A DNA stretch of 5,802 bases, from contig CAMJFV010000144.1 of the NCBI GenBank assembly GCA_946405045.1, forward strand, positions 1-5,802, written 5' to 3'. Shown piece by piece: positions 1-3,969 of this stretch. Each line of letters opens with the position of its first letter. Within the stretch, counting starts at the first letter, position 1. The notes under the pieces are model-generated. The model was not told where the DNA came from. It saw only the letters and a program-made list of their open reading frames with translations, and searched no databases. A program made the translations under genes and the position numbers. Source of the DNA: an uncultured Bacteroidales bacterium (GTDB taxonomy: Bacteria > Bacteroidota > Bacteroidia > Bacteroidales > Paludibacteraceae).

Positions 1-221
1 AACGCCTTGAGGATGAGGTTGACATGGAAGAGCTAGGATACAAGATCGGCATGGAAAAAGGCATGGAAAAAGGCATGGAGAAGGGCAAGGAAATAGGACG
101 AGAAGAGGGAGAACGTAACAAATCCATCCAGATTGCAACAGGCATGAAACAAGAAGGTTTGGATTCGGCTCTTATTGCGAAGTTGACAAATCTCACTTTA
201 GAGGAGATTGAGAAATTATAA
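1..221 (+). CDS. C-terminal end of an Rpn-family (PD-(D/E)XK) recombination-promoting nuclease / putative transposase, 5' partial
   Basis: The reading frame is open to the left edge (RLEDEVDMEELGYKIG...), so the ATG at 24 is internal and the gene starts outside the window. Only about 72 codons are visible, ending in TAA at 219-221. They comprise a charged helix with a Gly-Met-Glu-Lys repeat (codons at 48-107) and then a short terminal helix (IATGMKQEGLDSALIAKLTNLTLEEIEKL, split here as IATGMKQEG and LTNLTLEEIEKL). This layout, with repeated KGxEKG heptad-like units followed by 'G.s...Ia..tgLs.eeIe.L', is the standard tail of Bacteroidetes Rpn/PDDEXK_2 proteins. The nuclease domain itself is not visible, so the family call rests on the tail alone. 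Rpn proteins are linked to horizontal DNA exchange and phage defence. No inverted repeats marking a mobile unit were found here. Confidence 0.7.
   Translation, partial: RLEDEVDMEELGYKIGMEKGMEKGMEKGKEIGREEGERNKSIQIATGMKQEGLDSALIAKLTNLTLEEIEKL
48..95 (+). repeat. 12-nt in-frame tandem repeat encoding Gly-Met-Glu-Lys
   Basis: Four consecutive 12-nt units occur at 48-59, 60-71, 72-83 and 84-95. The first two are identical (ggcatggaaaaa), the third has two changes, and the fourth is degenerate (GKEI). Because the unit is a multiple of three, copy-number changes would lengthen or shorten the helical tail of the Rpn-like protein without breaking the frame. Confidence 0.8.
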
Positions 222-267
222 CGGTGACGGTGTATCAAAATGTTTGAGAGTGGAAGCACCGTCGTCG
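222..267 (+). terminator. Hairpin just after the Rpn-like gene, possible weak terminator
   Basis: The arms cggtgacggtg (222-232) and caccgtcgtcg (257-267) pair over 11 positions (seven contiguous Watson-Crick pairs plus two G-T wobbles) around a 24-nt loop. The left arm begins directly after the TAA of the Rpn-like gene. No T-run follows on the plus strand, so intrinsic termination is doubtful. The structure could instead be a Rho-independent remnant or an mRNA 3'-end stabiliser. Confidence 0.35.
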
Positions 268-295
268 CATAAATATCATTTTCAATAAAATTCTA

Positions 296-303
296 TATAT
301 TTG
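296..303 (+). promoter_or_regulatory. Putative Bacteroidetes -7 promoter box for the argE operon
   Basis: tatatttg at 296-303 matches the Bacteroidetes sigma-ABfr -7 consensus TAnnTTTG exactly. It lies 20 nt before the argE ATG, in the only AT-rich spacer upstream of the operon. A matching -33 TTTG box about 20 nt further up is not evident, so the call rests on the -7 box and position only. The predicted 5' leader would be about 15 nt. Confidence 0.45.
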
Positions 304-323
304 CATAGCAAATAAAAATCATC

Positions 324-1385
324 ATGCAGAAAATAAAGAAAGAGGCAATTGATTTGCTTTGCCAACTTGTTCGCATTCCTGCATACAGCAGAGATGAAAA
401 GGCAAAGGCTGACTTTTTGCAGCAGCATATAGAGAAGACGATGGGATACAAGACCAACCGTCTTGATAATAATATCTGGATTCAGGCGGCTGATTTCCGT
501 GCCGACCGTCCGACCCTTTTGTTGAACGCTCATATCGACACTGTCAAACCAGTCAACGGTTGGCAGCGTGAGCCTCATACAGATACTCACGAGGATGGCA
601 AGATATATGGTCTGGGCACTAACGACGACGGTGCTTCACTTGTCTCGTTGCTTTACGTTTTCTCTGTGTTATCCAAGAAGGAGCAGCCTTACAACCTTAT
701 CTACGCCGCGTCGGCAGAAGAGGAGGTCTCTGGCAAAAACGGAATGGAAAAATTGTTGACGGTGCTACCTAAGATTGATGTGGCAATCGTCGGCGAGCCT
801 ACAGGCATGCATGCTGCTGTGGCAGAAAAGGGTTTGATGGTGCTTGACTGCGTCGCACATGGAAAAGCAGGTCATGCCGCAAGAAACGAGGGTGACAATG
901 CCATCTATAAAGCAATCAAGGACATTGAGTGGATCAAGGATAACGTGTTGCCAAAACAGACAGATTTGCTTGGTCCGGTGAAGTGGACAACCACAATGAT
1001 CAACGCAGGCACCCAGCATAATGTCATTCCAGACGCATGCTCTTTCGTGGTGGATATCCGTTCCAACGAGTGCTATTCCAATGAGGAGATTTTTGAGATT
1101 CTGCAGTCGAAACTACAGTCGGAAATAAAGGCGAGATCATTCCGTCTATCATCATCATCCATATCTGTTGAGCATCCTATTGTGAAGAAAATCAAGAGTA
1201 TGGGAAGGAATCTGTTCGGATCACCAACTCTTTCCGACCAAGCGTTGATGCGTTTCCCAAGCGTCAAGTTTGGTCCCGGCGACTCTTCACGTTCACATAC
1301 TGCTGATGAGTTTATTTTTGAAAGTGAGATTGAGGAGGCGATTGAAATGTATGTAGAATTGCTTGATGGATTGAGTATCGGATGA
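324..1385 (+). CDS. argE: M20-family metallo-deacylase, acetyl/succinyl-ornithine deacetylase type (ArgE-like)
   Basis: The 353-residue protein has the full M20 zinc-peptidase motif set. These are NAHIDT with His70 and Asp72, GLGTNDDG with the metal-bridging Asp101, SAEEEVSG with catalytic Glu133 and metal Glu134, VGEPT with Glu158, and SRSHTADEF with His325. His184 in GKAGHAAR sits in the lid/dimer domain (about residues 165-275), which is inserted between the two halves of the catalytic domain. Motifs such as AEKGLMVLD, INAGTQHNV and GSPTLSDQALM match my memory of Bacteroidetes ArgE. In that phylum arginine synthesis runs through N-succinyl-ornithine in several species, so the likely reaction is cytoplasmic removal of the acyl group from acyl-ornithine or acyl-citrulline. 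Substrate cannot be read from sequence; DapE-like or dipeptidase activity is the alternative. It is the first gene of a run, with its TGA overlapping the next start (ATGA). Confidence 0.88.
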   Translation: MQKIKKEAIDLLCQLVRIPAYSRDEKAKADFLQQHIEKTMGYKTNRLDNNIWIQAADFRADRPTLLLNAHIDTVKPVNGWQREPHTDTHEDGKIYGLGTNDDGASLVSLLYVFSVLSKKEQPYNLIYAASAEEEVSGKNGMEKLLTVLPKIDVAIVGEPTGMHAAVAEKGLMVLDCVAHGKAGHAARNEGDNAIYKAIKDIEWIKDNVLPKQTDLLGPVKWTTTMINAGTQHNVIPDACSFVVDIRSNECYSNEEIFEILQSKLQSEIKARSFRLSSSSISVEHPIVKKIKSMGRNLFGSPTLSDQALMRFPSVKFGPGDSSRSHTADEFIFESEIEEAIEMYVELLDGLSIG

Positions 1386-2008
1386 GCGACGAAGTAAAAG
1401 AGAAATACTACGTGGTGTGGGCTGGAAAAGAGCCGGGAATCTATACCAACTGGACTCAATGTAAAGCTCAGGTGGAGGGGTTCAATGGTGCGAAATTCAA
1501 AAAATTCTCATCTCTTTCTGAAGCCACAGCGGCCTACGAAAAGGGAGCACCAGCGTCGCTGAATATATTCTCAGCCAAGAAACCTTCCGTCTCTACTGAT
1601 AATATCATCGCTAATTCTTTGGCTGTAGACGCTGCATGTAGCGGAAACCCAGGGAAGATGGAATTCAGGGGTGTATGGGTGTCGACAGGAAAAGAGGCGT
1701 TTAGGTTTGGACCGTATGAGAAGGGAACCAATAATATCGGTGAGTTTCTTGCTCTCGTCTACGGAATAGGACTTGTGCTCAAAACCAATCCTGAAACGGT
1801 GATTTATTCCGACAGTGTGAATGCCATTTCATGGATCAAGGCAGGCAAGTGTAAAACCAAACTTGCTGAATGTGCAGAGAACAGGGAGATTTTTGAACTC
1901 ATACGCAAGAGTGAAGCTTGGCTTAAAACACCAAGGCCAGAGGTGAAAATCTACAAGTGGAATACGAAAGAGTGGGGCGAAATCCCTGCTGATTTTGGAA
2001 GAAAATGA
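1382..2008 (+). CDS. rnhA: Ribonuclease H1 with N-terminal hybrid-binding (viroplasmin-like) domain
   Basis: The protein has 208 residues and two domains. Residues about 7-54 (KYYVVWAGKEPGIYTNW..., GAKFKKFSSLSEATAAY) form the caulimovirus VI/RNase H1 hybrid-binding domain that grips RNA/DNA duplexes. A linker follows, and residues about 78-208 form the type 1 RNase H fold. Catalytic candidates are Asp83, Glu121, Asp144 and Asp204, with Glu200 in WGEIPADFGRK. Their spacing equals that of the Bacillus halodurans enzyme (D71, E109, D132, E188, D192) shifted by 12 throughout, which argues for an active enzyme. The expected role is cleaving the RNA strand of R-loops and other RNA/DNA hybrids in the cytoplasm. 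The ATG overlaps the stop of the argE-like gene by four bases, suggesting translational coupling. The next gene starts 6 nt after the stop. Full length, no anomaly seen. Confidence 0.92.
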   Translation: MSDEVKEKYYVVWAGKEPGIYTNWTQCKAQVEGFNGAKFKKFSSLSEATAAYEKGAPASLNIFSAKKPSVSTDNIIANSLAVDAACSGNPGKMEFRGVWVSTGKEAFRFGPYEKGTNNIGEFLALVYGIGLVLKTNPETVIYSDSVNAISWIKAGKCKTKLAECAENREIFELIRKSEAWLKTPRPEVKIYKWNTKEWGEIPADFGRK

Positions 2009-2014
2009 TCTATT

Positions 2015-2932
2015 ATGACAATTGAGGTAAGGAACTTACGTAAATCATACGGTAGCCAGTTGGTGCTCGACGATATAAACTTCTCAATAGGAGACGGTGA
2101 GATCGTGGCGTTCCTTGGCAACAACGGTGCTGGAAAAAGCACAACGATGAAGATCATCAACGGATATCTGTCGAAAGATTCCGGAGATGTCAGAGTGTGT
2201 GGCATAGACGTTGACAAGGATTCAAAGAAGGTGCATGGCCTAATCGGTTATCTGCCTGAGCACAATCCTATCTACCCTGAGCAGTATGTGAAGGAGTATC
2301 TCACATTTGTGGCTGGAGTGTATGGTTTGACAGGAGCCGACGCGAAGAACAGAGTCGATGAGATGATAGAGAAAACGTGTCTTACACGTGAATATAAGAA
2401 GCGTATAGGTCAGCTTTCAAAGGGATACCGTCAGCGTGTAGGTTTGGCGGCGGCACTTATTCCGGATCCAAAAGTGCTTATATTGGATGAGCCGACCACT
2501 GGTCTTGATCCAAACCAGATCATAGAGGTGCGTAATCTGATCAAAGAGGTAGGCAAGGAGAAATCCGTGATGCTCTCCACACATATCATGCAGGAGGTGT
2601 CTGCCATCTGCGACAGAGTGATCATCATCAACAATGGAAAGATTGTGGCGGATGATTCCGAAACCCACATCACCAACATAAGTGAAGACAACAGCACATA
2701 CCTGATAGAGGCGGAATTCATGGGCAACGTCGACATCAATGATTTGACGAAGAAAATTATCAATTCAGAGATAAAGCTAATAGCGAAAAATACTGTGGTT
2801 ATATCTTCCGACCATGATTGCAGAAGCGAAGTGTTCAGATATGCGGTGCAGACAGAAAATGCACTTCTGACGCTTAAAAAGCACGAAAAAAGTATGGAAG
2901 ATGTCTTTTTGGAAAATACGAAAAAGAAATAG
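2015..2932 (+). CDS. GldA-like ABC transporter ATP-binding protein (ABC-2 type), no permease alongside
   Basis: This 305-residue ATPase has Walker A GNNGAGKST (35-43), a signature loop LSKGYRQR (134-141), Walker B VLILDEP (154-160, Asp158/Glu159), D-loop GLDP (163-166) and switch His190 in STH. The Q-loop position reads YLPEHNPIY, with Glu82 in place of Gln as in the DrrA/NatA/GldA group. The C-terminal extension (about 225-305) ends in SMEDVFL, typical of ABC-2 subunits. LSKGYRQRVG and TTGLDPNQ closely match GldA, the ATPase of the Flavobacterium gliding/ABC export complex. Bacteroidales do not glide, so export of an unknown substrate is the safer reading. It normally needs a membrane partner (GldF/GldG type). 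None follows, because the gene is closed by a terminator and the upstream neighbours are enzymes. The partner is presumably encoded elsewhere. It starts 6 nt after rnhA and is likely cotranscribed with it. Confidence 0.85.
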   Translation: MTIEVRNLRKSYGSQLVLDDINFSIGDGEIVAFLGNNGAGKSTTMKIINGYLSKDSGDVRVCGIDVDKDSKKVHGLIGYLPEHNPIYPEQYVKEYLTFVAGVYGLTGADAKNRVDEMIEKTCLTREYKKRIGQLSKGYRQRVGLAAALIPDPKVLILDEPTTGLDPNQIIEVRNLIKEVGKEKSVMLSTHIMQEVSAICDRVIIINNGKIVADDSETHITNISEDNSTYLIEAEFMGNVDINDLTKKIINSEIKLIAKNTVVISSDHDCRSEVFRYAVQTENALLTLKKHEKSMEDVFLENTKKK

Positions 2933-2938
2933 ATGTAG

Positions 2939-2968
2939 GGGCGATCTTTATGGTCGCCCAATTTTTTT
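2939..2968 (+). terminator. Rho-independent terminator of the argE-rnhA-gldA-like run
   Basis: The arms gggcgatc (2939-2946) and ggtcgccc (2952-2959) form an 8-bp stem with one G-T pair and a 5-nt loop (tttat). Two As and seven Ts (2962-2968) follow. It begins six bases after the TAG of the ABC gene. The flanking phrase tgtaggggcgatctttatgg resembles a dispersed intergenic repeat that, from memory, recurs in many genomes and gives spurious GDHKDRPY peptides when translated. Confidence 0.88.
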
Positions 2969-3021
2969 AATAAGGCTGGTATAAACCATAATTGTCGGGA
3001 AATACATCAGTGGAATATGTT

Positions 3022-3197
3022 TGAGGATTGTTAAGGGTGGAACGCCCTAACCTTTCCCTCTGCAGTGCGAGCCGTAGGCGAGCACTTTAATAAAACTTTG
3101 CATGATGACTTCTTATTCAATGTCTTTTATTGTCGTTCGCACTTACGTGCTCGCGATAAAAGGAGGGGCAAGGGCGTTCCGTCCTTTGTAATCCTCA
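3022..3197. repeat. 176-bp imperfect inverted-repeat (fold-back, MITE- or BIME-like) element
   Basis: Two arms of about 74 bp (3022-3095 and 3125-3197) are inverted copies of each other around a 29-nt spacer. Matching blocks, read inward on both sides, are tgaggatt at the tips, aagg, ggaacgccct, a pyrimidine-rich block, gcgagc..gta..gcga and aataaaa. Each arm also has its own smaller dyad: 3065-3085 (gtgcgagcc/ggcgagcac, with a central tandem mismatch) and 3134-3155. Similarity stops sharply at 3022 and 3197, and no clear target-site duplication is visible. It encodes no protein. It may be a non-autonomous mobile element, a doublet of REP-like palindromes, or a decayed bidirectional terminator. 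Confidence 0.65.
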
Positions 3198-3270
3198 TTT
3201 TTTACGCCATCTTGAATATGAAACCTACTTGCAAAACTTGAAATTTATTATTTTTTCCTCTTTTCTCGGT

Positions 3271-3302
3271 ATTGCCCAAACCACACAAGGGCCTTACCTT
3301 TG
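3271..3302 (+). promoter_or_regulatory. Bacteroidetes-type promoter reading into the structured intergenic segment
   Basis: taccttTG at 3295-3302 fits the -7 consensus TAnnTTTG, and attg at 3271-3274 is a -33-like box with a 20-nt spacing, the usual distance. Transcription would begin at about 3306-3310, exactly where the first stem-loop (3308-3328) starts. No recognised gene lies downstream, which is why the RNA locus is proposed. Confidence 0.5.
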
Positions 3303-3313
3303 CATCAACTTAA

Positions 3314-3571
3314 ATGGGGTATTTAAGTGTAATAATTTGTTTTAGTTTTGCTTTCCACAAGTTGTCAGTGATTGACAACTTGATGGGTAGGCAGAGTGAT
3401 GCGGAAAAGAGTAGTTTAAGTCGGAAAACTAAAAAAGGACAGATAGTGTTGTTCATATTTATAATTAGAATTAAGCAAATCTTGTTACTTGCATGGACAG
3501 CCATCCAGATGATGGTTGTCTTTGTGAGTGATGTTGTTAAAAGTATGACTTTTAATGAATTGGGAGAATAG
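3314..3571 (+). CDS. Doubtful small hydrophobic ORF (85 codons, or 62 from an internal ATG)
   Basis: I do not recognise this protein. From the first ATG (inside the 5' stem-loop, only a few bases after the predicted transcription start) it would be 85 residues. From the ATG at 3383, which directly follows the 3358-3382 hairpin, it would be 62 residues. The shorter form has a polar, basic start (SLSRKTKKGQ) and then a long hydrophobic stretch (IVLFIFIIRIKQILLLAWTA and onward to about residue 73 of the long form), consistent with one or two membrane segments. The acidic end is NELGE. No clear ribosome binding site is visible. The sequence is AT-rich, so an open frame of this size by chance is quite possible, and part of its peptide sequence is dictated by the palindromes. 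A small membrane peptide under a structured leader is the only positive reading. Confidence 0.2.
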   Translation: MGYLSVIICFSFAFHKLSVIDNLMGRQSDAEKSSLSRKTKKGQIVLFIFIIRIKQILLLAWTAIQMMVVFVSDVVKSMTFNELGE

Positions 3572-3583
3572 TGGAAGATGTAT

Positions 3584-3614
3584 AAAAAAGTAGGCTGTGA
3601 AATATTCACAGCCT
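3584..3614 (-). terminator. Rho-independent terminator of the TonB receptor-HMA operon
   Basis: The perfect 10-bp arms aggctgtgaa (3592-3601) and ttcacagcct (3605-3614) enclose a 3-nt loop. Read on the minus strand, the hairpin is followed by C and six Ts (complement of 3584-3589), a normal U-tract. It lies about 40 nt beyond the HMA stop codon. On the plus strand only TTT follows, so it works best for the minus-strand operon and at most weakly the other way. Confidence 0.85.
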
Positions 3615-3655
3615 TTGAAAAATATTTAATACACGAAAGATGAAATTACTATCCG

Positions 3656-3919
3656 CTATTTAGGCAAAACTGTTATTTCAAATCCTATTCTGTTAAATTC
3701 TTTTTTATAATCTTCAAATGAAGATTTCTTTTTGTTATAGATGATTGTCACAGTCTGATCTGGAACAGATGTCTCTATAGATTTGGTTCCTTTTACAAAG
3801 CGAACATTCGATTTGATTTTGTTTTCACATTTCGAACAACGCATAACGGGTTGTGTTGTCACAACCAATGTGTCTAATTGGGAACTTTTTGCGTCGTCCT
3901 CAGCATATACGTGTGTCAT
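3656..3919 (-). CDS. Small heavy-metal-associated (HMA) domain protein, apparent 5' frameshift
   Basis: The frame from the ATG at 3919 gives 87 residues. It has a MerP/CopZ-like HMA fold (about 18-84) with the metal-binding loop MRCSKC (Cys28, Cys31), then helix, KSIETSVPDQTVTIIYN as strands 2-3 and a second helix ending in NRIGFEI. Such domains bind a soft metal such as copper(I) or zinc between the two cysteines. In Bacteroidetes small HMA proteins often sit beside this type of TonB receptor, as here. The visible start is probably not the original one. Upstream, in frame, are codons for KTFFIGALSVV but no usable start codon, while an ATG at 3957 is out of frame by one base. Restoring one base in the A6-C-T7 run would give MKKTFFIGALSVVMTHVYA, a clear signal peptide with cleavage after VYA and a periplasmic product of about 81 residues. 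As read, the protein would lack the leader. Confidence 0.8.
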   Translation of the reverse strand: MTHVYAEDDAKSSQLDTLVVTTQPVMRCSKCENKIKSNVRFVKGTKSIETSVPDQTVTIIYNKKKSSFEDYKKEFNRIGFEITVLPK

Positions 3920-3957
3920 AACAACGCTTAATGCACCAATAAAAAAAGTTTTTTCAT
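3917..3957 (-). pseudogene. Frameshifted signal-peptide start of the HMA gene
   Basis: An ATG at 3957-3955 lies 12 nt after the receptor stop codon and is preceded by aaaagg. It is followed by six As, one C and seven Ts on the minus strand (3954-3941). It is 38 nt, not a multiple of three, from the in-frame ATG at 3919, and its own frame ends after eight further codons (KKLFLLVH, then TAA). With one extra base in the run it would join the HMA frame and encode a signal peptide. The cause may be a real deletion, slippage or a read error. Confidence 0.7.
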
Positions 3958-3969
3958 ATCCTTTTAGTA

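Larger units (their letters stand above)
3303..3616 (+). ncRNA. Candidate structured small RNA or structured leader (unidentified)
   Basis: Four stem-loops lie downstream of the promoter. They are 3308-3328 (8 perfect pairs, loop ggggt), 3358-3382 (10 perfect pairs, loop gtgat), 3496-3520 (10 pairs with one G-T, loop cagat) and 3592-3614 (10 perfect pairs, loop ata). A weaker 5-bp stem may form around agttt/aaact near 3416-3433. Having a hairpin at the predicted 5' end and another at the 3' end is typical of bacterial small RNAs. The final hairpin has only a short T-run on the plus strand, so the 3' end is uncertain. I do not recognise the RNA as tmRNA, 6S, SRP RNA or RNase P RNA. The alternative is that this is the mRNA of the small hydrophobic ORF at 3314-3571. 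Confidence 0.35.
2969..3655. other. 687-nt intergenic region between converging operons, no convincing protein gene
   Basis: This stretch separates the plus-strand argE operon from the minus-strand metal-uptake operon. It holds, in order: about 50 nt with no recognisable signal; an inverted-repeat element (3022-3197); an AT-rich spacer; a promoter (3271-3302); a structured segment (3303-3583) with one doubtful small ORF; and the shared-looking hairpin terminator (3584-3614). About 40 nt then lead to the end of the HMA gene. No tRNA, CRISPR or transposase was recognised. Confidence 0.7.

Noticed and set aside
24..26. ATG at 24 as the start of a 65-residue protein
   Set aside because: The frame is open upstream to the edge with residues (RLEDEVD) that continue the same helical tail, so this Met is internal.
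282..590. 102-codon minus-strand open frame near the argE start
   Set aside because: It is antisense to the conserved N-terminal region of the M20 enzyme, and no coding signature was seen.
1073..1459. 128-codon minus-strand open frame over the argE/rnhA junction
   Set aside because: It is antisense to two well-supported genes, has low-complexity Ser-rich content and has no recognisable domain.
2431..2961. 176-codon open frame on the minus strand over the ABC ATPase gene
   Set aside because: It lies opposite a gene with a full set of ABC motifs, and its first residues (GDHKDRPY) are just the complement of the terminator palindrome. No family features were seen.
3022..3197. CRISPR array or attachment site in the repeat-rich spacer
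   Set aside because: There are only two inverted arms, with no direct repeats at regular spacing, no integrase gene and no tRNA fragment.
3310..3609. 99-codon minus-strand open frame in the intergenic region
   Set aside because: Its start lies in the operon's terminator hairpin, and its sequence is AT-driven (Ile/Leu/Thr-rich) with no domain, promoter or ribosome site.
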